Below, in pieces: positions 12,503 through 24,219 of a DNA stretch of 64,000 bases. A program made the translations under genes and the position numbers. Numbering within the stretch: position 1 is the first letter of the stretch; the number at the start of each line of letters is the position of its first letter. The notes below the pieces were generated by a model. The model ran no database searches. It was not told the origin of the DNA and saw only the letters and a list, made by a program, of their open reading frames with translations. This DNA is from Aegilops tauschii subsp. strangulata (taxonomy: Eukaryota > Streptophyta > Magnoliopsida > Poales > Poaceae): NCBI RefSeq assembly GCF_002575655.3, contig NC_053040.3, positions 355,754,267 to 355,818,266 of the forward strand, read 5' to 3'.

Positions 12503-13168
12503 CTTAGGCTCTTGCCACTCCTTATTCCAAAATCCATCAAATCTTTACCCAAAAACTTGAAAACTTCACAACACAAAACTCAACAGAAAATCTCATGAGC
12601 TCCGTTAGTATAAGAAAACAAACCACAACTTTAAGGTGCTGTAATGAACTCATTATTTATTTATATTGGTGTTAAACCTACTGTATTCCAACTTCTCTAT
12701 GGTTCATACCTCCCGATACTATCCATAGATTCATTAAAATAAGCAAACAACACACGAAAAACAGAATCTGTCAAAAACAGAACAGTCTGTAGCAATCTGA
12801 TTTGTTCGAATACTTCTGGAACTCCAAAAATTCTGAAAAACTAGGAAAGTCTGGAAAATTTGTATATTGATCTACTGCAAAAAGAATTAGTATCTTATCA
12901 CGTTCTGGTGAATTTCAACAAGTATTTTCGTGAGCACAAAGGTTCTGTCTTTTTCAGCAAGATCAAACAACTATCACCCAAGAAGATCCTATTGGTTCTA
13001 CTTGGCACAAACACTAATTAAAACATAAAAACACATCCAAGCAGAGGCTAGATGAATTATTTATTACTAAACAGGAAGAAAAAGCACGGAACAAAAATAA
13101 AATTGGGTTGCCTCCCAACAAGCGCTATTGTTTAACGCCCCTAGCTAGGCATAAAACCAAGAATAGAT

Positions 13169-15261
13169 CTAGGTATTACCATCTTTGGTACGCAATCCAT
13201 AAGTGGCTCTCATAATAGATTCATAAGGTAATTTAATTTTCTTCCTAGGGAAGTGTTCCATGCCTTTCCTTAATGGAAATTGGAATCTAATGTTTCCTTC
13301 TTTCATATCAATAATTACACCAATCGTTCTAAGGAAAGGTCTACCAAGTATAATTGGACATGTAAGATTGCAATCTATATCAAGGACAATGAAATCTACA
13401 GGCACATAATTCCTATTTGCAACAATAAGAACATCATTAATCCTTCCCATAGGTTTCTTAATGGTGGAATCCGCAAGGTGCAAATTTAAAGAACAACCAT
13501 CAAATTCACAGAAACCTAACACATCACACAAAGTCTTTGGAATCGTGGAAACACTAGCACCCAAATCACATAAAGCATAACATTCATGATCTTTAATTTT
13601 AATTTTAATAGTAGGTTCCCACTCATCAGAAAGTTTTCTAGGGATAGAAACTTCTAATTCAAGCTTTTCTTCATAGGATTGCATTAAAGCATCAACGATA
13701 TGTTTAGTAAAAGCTTTATTTTGATCATAAGCATGAGGAGAATTTAACACGGATTGCAACAAGGAAATACAATCTATCAAAGAGCAATTATCATAATTAA
13801 ATTCCTTGAAATCCAAAATAGCGGGTTCATTGCTATGTAAAGTTTTGACCTCTTCAATCCCACTTTTACCAATTTTTGCATCAAGATCTAAAAACTCCGA
13901 ATCATTGGGACGCCTTTTAACTAAAGTTGACTCATCTCCAGTCCCATCTTTATAAAGACTCATATTGGAAAACAAAGATTTAATAGGGGACACATCAATT
14001 ACTTTTAGATCTTCATTATTATTATCATGAAAACTAGAAGAACACGCTTTCACAAAGCAATCTTTTTAGCACGCATCCTAGCGGTTCTTTCTTTGCACTC
14101 ATCAATGGAAATTCTCATGACTTTGAGAGACTCATTGATATCATGCTTAGGTGGAATAGATCTAAGTTTCAAAGAATCAACATCAAGAGAAATTCTATCG
14201 ATGTTCCTAGCCAACTCATCAATCTTAGGCAATTTTCCTTCAAGCAAAGCATTGAAATTCTTTTGCGAAATCATAAATTCTTTAACACTAGTCTCAAAAT
14301 TAGAGGGCATCTTATTAAAATTTCCATAAGATTTGTTGTAGGAATTACCATAATTATTAGAGGAATTACTAGGGAACGGCCTAAACTTAAAATTTCCTCT
14401 ATACGCGTTGTTACCAAAATTGTTGCTACCAACGAAATTCACATCCATAGATTCATTATTATTTTTAATCAAAGTAGACAAAGGCATATCATTAGGATCA
14501 GAAGAAGCACCCTTATTAGCAAACAACTTCATAAGTTCATCCATCTTTCCACTCAAAACATTAATCTCTTCTATCGCATGAACTTTTTTACTAGTAGATC
14601 TTTCGGTGTGCCATTGAGAATAATTAACCATAATATTATCTAGGAGTTTAGTAGCTTCTCCTAAAGTGATTTCCATAAAAGTGCCTCCCACGGCCGAATC
14701 TAAAAGATTTCTAGAAGCAAAATGCAATCCAACATAATTTTTTTGTATAATCATCCATAAATTCAAACCATGTGTAGGGCAATTACGTATCATTAATTTC
14801 ATCCTCTCCCAAGCTTGTGCAACATGCTCATGGTCAAGTTGCTTAAAATTCATAATATCATTTCTAAGAGAGCTGATCTTAGCGGGAGGAAAATACTTAG
14901 AGATAAAAGCATCTTTGTAATTATTCCATGAATCAATACTATTTTTAGGCAAAGAAGAGAACCAAGTTTTAGCACAATCTCTAAGCGAAAACGGAAATAG
15001 CTTCAATTTAAAAATATCATTATCCACATCTTTCTTCTTTTACATATCCCACAAATCAACAAAGTTGTTTAGATGGGTAGCGACATCTTCACTAGGAAGG
15101 CCAGAAAATTGATCTTTCATGACAAGATTCAACAAAGCAGCATTAATCTCACAAGATTCAACATCGGTAATAGGAGAAATCAGAGTGCTAATAAAATCAT
15201 TGTTGTTGGTATTGGAAAAGTCACACAATTTAGTATTACCTTGAGCCATCATGACAAACAA
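13169..15261 (-). pseudogene. Athila-like gag and aspartic protease, one stop and one frameshift
   Basis: Read on the minus strand, gag begins near 15261. It is stopped once by TAA at 15040-15042 and continues in the same frame to 14050. The part after the stop shows the retrotransposon gag region, then an asparagine-rich linker; I see no CCHC knuckle. The frame then shifts near 14050-14053. The next frame runs to 13169 and contains the protease motif D-L-G-A-S at about 13555-13572, followed by I-L-G-R-P-F, typical of retroviral-type proteases. Nothing resembling reverse transcriptase or integrase follows. Such a gag-protease-only layout would need enzymes from a related element. Confidence 0.9.
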
Positions 15262-15469
15262 TCAATCCAACACACAAGCACAGGAGAAGCAAGCGAAAAG
15301 AGACGAACGGAAAAAGAGGGCGAATAAAAAGGCAAGGGTGAAGTGGGGGAGAGGAAAATGAGAGGCAAATGGCAAATAATGTAATGCGAGGGAGAAGAGT
15401 TTGTGATGGGTACTTGGTATGTCTTGACTTGTCCGTAGATCTCCCCGGCAACGACGCCAGAAATCCTTC
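15262..15469 (-). other. Athila-like leader with tRNA-Asp primer-binding site
   Basis: The 18-base site at 15442-15459 reads TGGCGTCGTTGCCGGGGA on the minus strand, one change from the complement of the plant tRNA-Asp 3' end. It lies about 10 bases inside the 5' LTR. The rest is a short untranslated leader before gag. Confidence 0.88.
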
Positions 15470-17046
15470 TGTCTACCTCTTGAGCATGCGTTGGTTTTCC
15501 CTTGAAGAGGAAAGGGTGATGCGGCAAAGTAGCGTAAGTATTTCCCTCAGTTTTTTTGAGAACCAAGGTATCAATCCAGTAGGAGACTACACGCAAATCG
15601 CCTAGTACCCGCACAAACAATCAAGAACCTTGCAACCAACACGATAAAGGGGTTGTCAATCCCTTCACGGCCACTTGCAAAAGTGAGATCTGATAAAGAT
15701 AATAAGATAAATATTTTTGGTATTTTTGGTTGTATAGATTGGAAAATAAAGATTGCAAAATAAATAGTAAACTAGAATTGTAGATTGGAAACTTATATGA
15801 TGTAAAGTTTACCCGGGGGCCATAGGTTTCACTAGTGGCTTCTCCCAAGATAGCATATCTTACGGTGGGTTAACAAATTACTGTCGAGCAATTGATAGAA
15901 AAGCGCATAGTTATGAGAATATCTAGGCATGATCATGAAAATAGGCATCACGTCCGTGACAAGTAGATCGAAACGATTCTACATCTACTACTATTACTCC
16001 ACACATCGACCGCTATCCAGCATGCATCTAGAGTATTATGTTCATAAGAACAGAATAACGCATTAGGCAAGATGACATGATGTAGAGGGATAAACTCAAG
16101 CAATATGATATAAACCCCATATTTTTATCCTCGATGGCAACAATACAATACGTGCCTTGCTGCCCCTGCTGTCACTGGGAAAGGACACCGCAAGGTTGAA
16201 CCCAAAGCTAAGCACTTCTCCCAATGCAAGAAAGATCAATCTAGTAGGCCAAACCAAACTGATAATTCGAAGAGACTTGCAAAGATATTAAATCATGCAT
16301 ATAAGAATTCAGAGAAGAATCAAATATTGTTCATAGATAATCTTGATCATAAACCGACAATTCATCGGATCTCGACAAACACACCGCAAAAAGAATTACA
16401 TCAAATAGATCTCCAAGAAGATCGAGGAGAACATTGTATTGAGATCCAAAGAGAGAGAAGAAGCCATCTAGCTAATAACTATGGACCCGAAGGTCTATGG
16501 TAAACTACTCACACATCATCGGAGAGGCTATGGTGTTGATGTATAAGCCCTCCGTGATCGAATCCCCCTCCGGCGGAGCGCCGGAAAAGGCCCCAAGATG
16601 GGATCTCACGGGTACAGAAGGTTGCGGCAGTGGAAAAGTGGTTTCATGGCTCCCCTCGATGTTTTCAGGGTATAAGAGTATATATAGGTGAAAGAAGTAG
16701 GTCGGTGGAGCTACGAGGGGCCCACAAGGGTGGGGGGCGCGCCTACCCCCCTGGGCGTGCCCTCCTACCTCGTGGCCGCCTCGTGGCTTCCTTGACCTCC
16801 ACTCCAAGTCTCCTGGATTGCGTTTGTTCCAAAAAAGATCCTCGCGAAGGTTTCATTCCGTTTGATATTCCTTTTCTGCGAAACACTGAAATAGGCAAAA
16901 AAACAGCAATTTGCACTGGGCCTTCGGTTAATAGGTTAGTCCAAAAAATAATATAAAAAGGTATATTAAAGCCCATTAAACATCCAAAACAGATAATATA
17001 ATAGCATGGAACAATAAAAAATTATAGATACGTTCGAGACGTATCA
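15470..17046 (-). repeat. 5' LTR of the Athila-like element
   Basis: This 1577-bp LTR, on the minus strand, begins TGATACGTCTCGAACG and ends with CA just before the primer-binding site. It pairs with 42-1622 and is followed on the right by the CCGCC target duplication. Confidence 0.93.
16679..16686 (-). promoter_or_regulatory. TATA box of the Athila-like 5' LTR
   Basis: TATATATA at the same LTR position as 1249-1256. It is the likely promoter of the genomic RNA, read leftwards. Confidence 0.6.
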
Positions 17047-17661
17047 CCGCCCTCCGCGCCGCTGTCCTTGCCGCCTTCGACCTCATCATCGAAGGAGAGC
17101 GCGATAAACTCGCCGCCCTCCATGCCGGCAATGATCGCCCGCTCCGCCTCCACGAGCTCCGGGTGCTGCCGGCGGAGCCCTTGCATGTAGGCCTCGTCGG
17201 CGGCCTCGGCCTCGAGGCGCTCCCACGCCTCGCGGTCCTCCCGCGCCATAGCCAAGCTAACCACCCCTGGCTCCGACGGAACGAGGTTGACCGTACGTGT
17301 GCCGAAGGGGAAATTGAGCCTAGCCGCCGTGCCGTGGTAGCGGACCTGCCAGCGGCGTACTCCATGGCCGCGAGCTCGGCCTTGTGGAAGCTACCGAGCC
17401 ACTGGCAGGTGTGGGTCCCCCGATCTGTAATCTCGGCGACCCACATCCCCCACCGCCGCTGCCGAACCCGAGGTAGGACGTCGTCAACTGCCGGGTCCAA
17501 GGAAGGATGGGGTAGTCCTCGAACCGGTGTAGGGGCGCGGCAGCAGGCGGATCGGGGGACCGGCGACGGTGGATCGAGCCCGCGGAGGACGACGGGGACA
17601 CCTGAGCGGCCACCTCGCCGGCGTCGGGTGAAAAGGCCGCGATAAACTTCTTTTTGGACAT
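17047..17661 (-). pseudogene. AP2/ERF-like transcription factor fragment, frameshifted and interrupted
   Basis: On the minus strand a frame starts at 17661 (M-S-K-K-K). After a frame change near 17480 it reads V-R-Q-R-R-W-G-M-W-V-A-E-I, the classic start of an AP2/ERF DNA-binding domain, then W-L-G-S-F with A-A-M-E-Y-A. A one-base loss near 17345 shifts the frame. The next frame continues with W-Q-V-R-Y-H-G and a long helical, E/A-rich tail (17022-17264 region) ending in an acidic repeat. Intact members of this Triticeae family should bind DNA in the nucleus; this copy cannot make a normal protein. The Athila-like element entered the acidic repeat, leaving the last piece at 1-41. I infer it was carried by CACTA element A, because it lies inside what looks like that element. 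Confidence 0.8.
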
Positions 17662-17735
17662 TGGCTCCTCGAGCTCCCCGGCACACAGGCAGAGGTTGAG
17701 GATGGAGGCACCGGCGATGGCGGCGACCTACCAAT

Positions 17736-18384
17736 GGTTTCGAGGGTTGTGTGTGTCTGTGTGAGCAGAGGTTTTGGGGAGTGTGTGGTGTGTGTGGAGG
17801 GGGGCGGGGGGGGGGGGGGGCAAGGTGGTGTTTGAGGAAATACTACGGCAACTAAATTTTTTACTAGGCGGGAGTAACAAGGCGGGGCTACTGAAAATTT
17901 GGATCAAGGGCGAGCATATATTTTTGAGATTGCGAGGGATGCAGAGGCGGGAGTAAAATGCCGGGGCTACTGAAAATTTGAATCAAGAGACTGAAGCAGA
18001 GCGGGAGTAACAAACATCGCCCACGATCTGCACATACTAATCATGCGCTATCAAACAATTAAACCTTTCAGGCGGTAGATGTTTTCAAGATTACGAGGCA
18101 GTAATAATTTCGAGATTGCGAGGGATACAGAGGCGGGAGTATTTGGGGAGCGAGCTAGTGTGCTTGACACGCCGGCTGTGGACTGTAGCCGACACACCTT
18201 CTCGCGTAAGCCATAGGCGTACTATACACCGACGGTACTCCAGGATATTTTGGTGATAATAAACTGTGTGGGATCTACTTGATTTTTCATCTTGATTTGA
18301 ATTACATAATGGGGTCACAATGGCAATGGATGGTGTTTGAATTGCTAGACCTTTTATCTGCAGTGAACATGCAACTATATGTGT
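17736..18384. other. CACTA A internal spacer shared with element B
   Basis: No gene. It starts with a TGTGTG-rich stretch and a G run at about 17803-17820, then repeats GGCGGGAGTA and CTGAAAATTT blocks. The inverse complement of 58690-58829 carries the same blocks in the same order (GTGTGTGGAGGGGG, TGTTTGAGGA, CGCGGGAGT, CTGAAAATTT). This is the main evidence that the two CACTA elements are collinear beyond their ends. Confidence 0.6.
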
Positions 18385-21230
18385 GTCGTAAAAGAATTGG
18401 AATTATTCAGGGTTCCTTTTGACATTTTATACATTAAACTGGGTTTCTAGCCATTTCAGGTGCACAATTCAAAATTAAACTACATGCACATGCTCTGGTG
18501 CATATAAATTGGTTGAAAAATCAAATCTGTGTCCTTTGGTGCATGCTTAGGTCCCATGCAAGAAATGTGAATGAATTTCAAACACTAGGGCACTGTTGAT
18601 TGCCGGCAAAACATTGAGATACCTGGTTTTTAAATTATAATAAATCCAGAACTCGTCTGAAATTCATGAAACTTGGCTTGGTATCATAGAGCAGCACCCT
18701 ACATGTCATGGTAATTTTTTTGTACCTTTGGGGCAGGTTTGGGTATAAGCTTGTCACAAACGACAGCTTCTCACAACAAGCCTGATGGTTTCGGTATGGA
18801 ACCTGCCACCTTTGGGGACGAAACAATATCCTTTGCCTCTTATTGCTTTCCAAAATTTTCTAGTGACAACAAAGAACAACAGGAGTGTCGTGTTAAGTTT
18901 TGGAATTTTTCGGGGTTCGTTTGGACATTTTTATACATTAACTGGATTTTCTAGGCATTTTATGTGCATAATTCAAATTTGAAATACATGCACATGCTCC
19001 AGTACATATAAATTGGTTAAAAAATCAAATTTGTGTCCTTGGGTGCATGCTTAGGTCCCATGCAAGAAATGAGAATGAATTTCAAACACCAGGGCACTGT
19101 TGATTGCTGGCAAAACGTTGAGATACTTGGTTTTTAAATTCTAGTAAATCCAAAACTCGTCTGAAATTCATGAAACTTGGCATGGTATCATGGAGCGGCA
19201 CCCGACATGCCGTGGTCAAAAATTTGTCCCATTTGGGGCAGGTTTGGGTATAAGCTTCTCACAAACCAGAGCTTCTCACAACAAGCCTGATGGTTTGGTA
19301 CGGAACGTGCCACCTTTGGGGCGAAACGGTATCCGTTGCCTCTTATTGCTTTCAAAAATTTTCTAGTGTCAACATAGAACAACAGGAGTGTTGTGTTAAG
19401 TTTTGGAATTTTTCGGGGTTCGTTTGGACATTTTTATACATTAACTGGGTTTTCTAGGCATTTTATGTGCATAATTCAAATTTGAAATACTAGCACATGC
19501 TCCAGTGCATATAAATTGGTTGAAAAATAAAATCCGTGTCCTTGGGTGCATGCTTAGGTCCCATGCAAGAAATGGAATGAATTTCAAACACCAGGGCACT
19601 GTTGATTGCCGGCAAAACATTGAGATACCTGGTTTTTAAATTATAGTAAATTCAAAACTCGTCTGAAATTCATGAAACGTGGCATGGTTTCATGGAGCAA
19701 CATCAACATGCCGTGGTAAAAAATTTGTCCCATTTGGGGCAGGTTTGGGTATAAGCTTCTCATAAACCAGAGCTTCTCACAACAAGCCTGATGGTTTCGG
19801 TACGGAACGTGCCACCTTTGGGGACGAAACGATATCTGTTACCTCTTATTGCTTTCAATAATTTTGTAGTGCCAACATAGAACAACAGGAGTGTTGTGTT
19901 AAGTTTTCAAAAATTTTGGGGTTCGTTTGGACATTTTTATACATTAACTGGGTTTTCTAGGCATTTTATGTGCATAATTCAAATTTGAAAAACATGCACA
20001 TGCTCCCGTGCATATAAAATGGTTGAAAAATAAAATATGTGTCCTTGGGTGCATGCTTAGGTCCATGCAAGAAATGGGAATGAATTTCAAACACCAGGGC
20101 ACTGTTGATTGCCGGCAAAACATTGAGATACCTGTTTTTTAAATTCTAGTAAATCCAAAACTCGTCTGAAATTCATGAAACTTAGCATGGTATCATGGAG
20201 CGGCACCCGGCATGCCGTGGTAAATTTTTTGTCCCATTTGGGGCAAGTTTGGGTATAAGCTTCTCACAAACCAGAGCTTCTCACAACAAGCGTGATGGTT
20301 TTGGTACGGAATGTGCCAGCTTTGGGGACAAAACGATATCCGTTGCATCTTAGTGCTTTCCAAAATTTTCTAGTGCTGACAAAGAACAATAGGAGTTTTG
20401 TGTTAAGTTTTGGAATTTTTCGGGGTTCGTTTAGACATTTTTATAAATTAACTAGGTTTTCTAGGCATTTTATGTGCATAATTCAAATTTGAAATACATG
20501 CACATGCTCCAGTGCATATAAATTGGTTGAAAAATGAAATTTGTGTCCCTGGGTGCATGCTTAGGTCCCATGCAAGAAATGAGAATCAATTTCAAACACC
20601 AGGGCACTGTTGATTGCCGGCGAAACGTTGAGATACCTGGTTTTTAAATTCTAGTAAATCCAAAACTCGTCTGAAATTCATGGAACTTGGCATGGTATCA
20701 TGGAGCGGCACCCGACATGCCGTGGTAAAAAATTTGTCCCATTGGTTTGGGTATAAGCTTCTCACAACAAGCCTGGTGGTTTCGATACGGAACATGCCAC
20801 CTTTGGGGATGAAACGATATCCGTTGCCTCTTATTGCTTTCCAAATTTTTGTAGTGCCAACATAGAACAACAGGAGTGTTGTGTTAAGTTTTGGAATTTT
20901 TCGGGGTTCGGTTGGACATTTTTATACATTAACTGGGTTTTCTAGGCATTTTATGTGCATAATTCAAATTTGAAATACATGCACATGCTCCAGTGCATAT
21001 AAATTGGTTGAAAAAACAAATATGTGTCCTTGGGTGCATGCCTAGGTCCCATGCAAGAAATGAGAATGAATGTCAAACACGAGGGGACTGTTGATTGCCG
21101 GCAAAACGTTGAGATACCTGGCTTTTACATTCTAGTAAATTCAAAACTCGTCTGAAATTCATGAAAGTTGTTATGCTATCATGGAATGGCACCCGGCATG
21201 CTGTGGTATTTTCGTGTCCATTTTGAGAGA
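18385..21230. repeat. Tandem array, about 503-bp unit, roughly 5.6 copies
   Basis: The marker ACTCGTCTGAAATTCATG recurs at about 18651, 19155, 19657, 20160, 20665 and 21146, spacings of 504, 502, 503, 505 and 481. The last spacing is short because of a deletion near 20742. Units are highly alike. No open frame is conserved across units, so the short frames here are not genes. One diverged inverted unit is present in element B at about 47160-47350. Confidence 0.92.
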
Positions 21231-21826
21231 AGGCGCACTCGAATAATAGCCAACAAAGGCATTTTGGAAAAAGAGATGCCACTTTAATATCTCAAACGTT
21301 TGTATAATTCAAACCGTGTGCGTCCTGTTAACCATTCACATGACCCCACGTGTCTTGGTTTTAATGGCTATAGGAGGTGCCGTGCGGACAGCTGCTTGAC
21401 TGAACGGGAGGTGTGCGAGCACAGTCCGGTGTGTCAGGCTCACCGAGAAGCATGCAAGATGTTCAACGCAAGTTCTGTGCATCTCTTCAACGCAAACGGT
21501 TCAGATTACGCTTTGCAAATTAAAGCCAGACTTTGGCGCTAAGCCATGAGACACTGCGATTTGTCAAAATATGCAGCTAAAAATCAATAGCACTATCTAA
21601 TTTTTGCAACTAAAATTCAGTAATTAAGCATATATTTCATTCATAGAGATTAAGAAGTCGTTCTCACCGGGAGGCGAGACAGCCTTGGACCGCCGCCAGC
21701 CTCGCTCCCACTGGTCTGTATTAATGGCGTGGCCAAGCGGCCGCACCCCCATCCTCGCCACACACACAATCCTCTCTCTCCGCCCGCTTCCTTGATGCCG
21801 CCCTGGGTTCTCAAAGCCGTCAGTGT
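21231..21826 (+). other. CACTA A spacer and upstream region of the F-box pseudogene
   Basis: No gene is supported. The last 170 bp match, in inverse orientation, the upstream region of the zinc-finger-like gene in element B (46600-46800). This includes CTCACCGGGAGGCGAG and a TATTAATGG block, so it probably holds the promoter and 5' leader of the captured gene. Confidence 0.55.
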
Positions 21827-23780
21827 ATGAGGATGCCACTGAAGCGCCCCATCGGAGGGAGTGGCTACGCCGGGGCTGCTGAAGCACCGGAGCACAGCGT
21901 GAATATGGAGACAGAGGTTTCCGTCGCCGCCGACGAGGTGGAGAATGAGGCTGACAACAAGCGAAGGCGGGTCGAGAAAGAACCGCAAGCGACTCCAGCA
22001 GGCCTAGACTTCATCAACAACCTCCCTGATGATATGTTGAGAGTCATCATATCCCTCCTCCCAATCAAATATCGGGTGAGGACATCCGCCCTTTCCCGGC
22101 GGTGGCACCCCCTATGGCTCCTCACCCCTGTCGACCTCCTCGACGCCCATGAGCTCTGCCATGGCTATCGCAAAAGCTTGGATGCATTCTCCTAGATCCT
22201 CGGCAGTCACCATGGCCCTATCAAAGGCCTTATCACAGGCAAGTTCCGTTCCAATGGCAAGGACCGAGCCAAGCTTGACGAGTGGTTCCGATCCCCTGCC
22301 ATAGATCAACTCGAGAAGCTCAGTTTTAATGATGGGCATATGCGCTTGCTGCCAACGTCCGCGCTCCGCTTTGCGCCCACGCTGCGCCTCACCAAGTTCA
22401 TGAACTGCCATTCCCCCCCTTAATGACGCGCCCGCTCTTTTTCTACCACGACTGAAGCACCTCGAGCTCGTCGCCGTCTGCATGCCAAAGGATGACATGG
22501 AGCGCCTGCTCCGTGGCTGTACTGCACTAGAGTTCCTTCGTCTTTAGGCGATGAATTGGTCGAGTACCTTGCACATCACCTCCAGGACTCTCCGGACTAT
22601 TTATGTGTGTTGTTGGTGCTGCAACGAGAGATCACAAAAGGTGGACCAAAATATGGTCATTGAGGACACACCTTCACTTGAGAGATTACTTGTAGTTGAT
22701 CGACAAGGTCCAACAAGAATCAATGTCATTTCCGCACCAAAATTGACAGCGGTGGGCTACTCGTCTGTCAAATACTACTACTTTCAGGTACAACAGTCGC
22801 CTTATACCTCTCCTTCTTGATATCAACATTATTTCTAGTTTTGAAGATGTATGTTCGTCTGTCATCCAGCAAAGCTTCATCTAGATTCTGGGCACAGTGA
22901 AGGTCTTGGCATTAGAATCTGTCGGTCCCAACCTGGACCAAGTTGTTAGTTGCCTGAGATGCTTTCTGTGCCTGTAGAAGCTGTATATCGAGGTGATGTT
23001 CCTTTCCTGTTAAATGTTAACCATAAGGGAGTTAATTTTTTTTGCACCTTTTCCCAAGTTTACAATGACAATGTACTATGATTTCTGAAGGAAATTTGGA
23101 GGATTTCTGGACATACACCCCCACCCCATATTGGTTGCTTGATTCATATGGTTACAATCCATAAGCATTTCTCCTTTGGATTCATATGTACTAGTTTTCT
23201 TAGGGATTTTTCATCCAATCCAACCTCTTGTGAAGAAGGCTACATGTTTCTAGATTGTAATCAAATGCCCATGTTAATCATCTCAGATCGAAGATGGCAC
23301 GTTGGTGCATTTTACAAATCCTGCAAACCAAATAGGAGTGCAGTAGTGTTCAAAACTGCATGTAGGCACTAACATGTTCTCTTCTTTTGCAGATAATAAT
23401 AGGCCCGGAGGTGGATAATGTATATAACGACAATCACATCGAATGCTTGGATATGCATCTCTCATATATTACTTGAACTCCTACCGAGGGACCTTACCAG
23501 AGATTACACTTGCCAGGTTCTTTCTTGCCAGAGCAAGGGTGTTGAGGGTACTGAGGTTGAACACACATTTAATTAGGAAAGATGAATGGTATGTTGATTA
23601 GAGCCAGCATGTACTGCAGAATGGAAGAGGCTCCAAAAAAGCTAAACTTCGTATTGGAAGAGCATATGACAGAGTAATTGGAAGTCATTGTGTCAAACCC
23701 AGACATGACTTGTCAGCGGCTGATCCCTTTGTAGAAATGACGAGGTTTGCAATGTGTGACTTTGGGCATTGTAGTCTTTG
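21827..23780 (+). pseudogene. F-box/FBD/LRR-like gene, chimeric first exon, broken (CACTA A copy)
   Basis: The frame from 21827 encodes a short acidic N-terminus, a basic K-R-R-R cluster, then the F-box (L-P-D-D-M-L-R-V-I-I-S-L-L-P-I-K, near 22020-22080). It is stopped by TAG at 22193-22195, where the B copy has AAG. Leucine-rich-repeat-like sequence follows, with a frameshift at the C run near 22415 and another stop near 22548. The region up to about 22792 is again open, then a probable intron follows. An FBD-type final exon lies at about 23395-23775 with further stops. Intact F-box/FBD proteins are substrate adaptors of SCF ubiquitin ligases. The first about 33 codons match a different gene in element B (46591 downward), not B's F-box gene, so this is an in-frame fusion. 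Confidence 0.82.
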
Positions 23781-24219
23781 AATTTGAACCTTGCAATATT
23801 TATGGTATTTATTATATTGAACCATTTCTGTTCTCTTGTCTCAGCACAAACAGTTCATCCGAGTGAACCGCATGTCGTATATCGCACACGCCTTGATTTG
23901 ACTGACCGTTTCTTTTGTGTTGCCTAATCACAAACAGTTCATCCGAGTAAACCGTATGCTGTACATCGCACACACCTTCATCTGGCTGCCCGTTTCTTTT
24001 GTTCCTCCTCATCGCAAACGGTTAAATGAACTGAACTGTATGCCCTGTATCGCACACGCAACTAAAATCTGAACCGTGGTTGATGCATCCTCCATCGCAA
24101 ACGTTTCGCACCTTTTTTGACCGTTTTTTTACACCACCGTTTGCAATTATTGCATCGCACACAGTTTCGCCGAAGGGTCTCTGATCTTAGTGTCGCGTTA
24201 GCAGCATCCTGCAGTAGTG
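23781..24219. repeat. CACTA A subterminal repeats and terminal inverted repeat
   Basis: Repeated motifs of the form ATCGCANACRG(T/A)T occur every 40-60 bp in alternating form, ending in CCTGCAGTAGTG at 24219. Such subterminal arrays bind the transposase in known CACTA systems. The inverse complement matches 39710-40140 closely. The bases AGT at 24220-24222 may be a 3-bp target duplication. Confidence 0.88.

Larger units (their letters stand above)
11385..13168 (-). other. Athila-like element, 3' non-coding interior with paired hairpins
   Basis: No gene is supported. The region is AT-rich with short random frames. A motif ATAAGTGAAGCA occurs three times (about 12120, 12185 and 12223). Two strong hairpins lie at 12420-12443 and 12477-12502 and recur in the second Athila-like element. 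Just after the protease frame comes the TTGGGTTGCCTCCCAACA region (about 13104-13121), which also has a counterpart near 53518 in that element. Confidence 0.75.
42..17046 (-). mobile_element. Athila-like Gypsy LTR retrotransposon (complete outline, gag-protease only, host of a nested Copia)
   Basis: The two LTRs are 42-1622 and 15470-17046. Both begin TG and end CA, and the element is flanked by the perfect 5-bp duplication CCGCC (37-41 and 17047-17051). Coding frames run on the minus strand, so the 5' LTR is on the right. The primer-binding site (15442-15459) pairs with the 3' end of tRNA-Asp with one mismatch, as in the Athila lineage. The polypurine tract lies beside the left LTR at about 1623-1640. 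The interior encodes gag and an aspartic protease but no reverse transcriptase, RNase H or integrase, so the copy is non-autonomous. A Copia element occupies 2645-11384; the element's own interior is therefore 1623-2644 plus 11385-15469. Confidence 0.93.
17047..24219. mobile_element. CACTA element A, right part (non-autonomous, with captured genes)
   Basis: The right end is clear: at 24219 the sequence ends GCAGTAGTG, the inverse of CACTACTGC. It is preceded by about 440 bp of subterminal sequence full of TTTGCGAT/TGTGCGAT motifs. The same end, about 90% alike by eye, is at 39710 in opposite orientation (element B). Inside lie a GC-rich spacer, a 503-bp tandem array and an F-box/FBD pseudogene, all with counterparts in B. 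No transposase frame is visible. The left end was not found and probably lies left of the window. Whether the AP2-like gene belongs to the element is inference. Confidence 0.72.

Noticed and set aside
17163..17645. 160-codon plus-strand frame over the AP2-like gene
   Set aside because: Antisense shadow of a GC-rich coding region; the minus-strand reading shows the AP2 motifs.
18635..21282. Short frames repeated in the 503-bp array
   Set aside because: Frames differ from unit to unit because of indels; no conserved protein.
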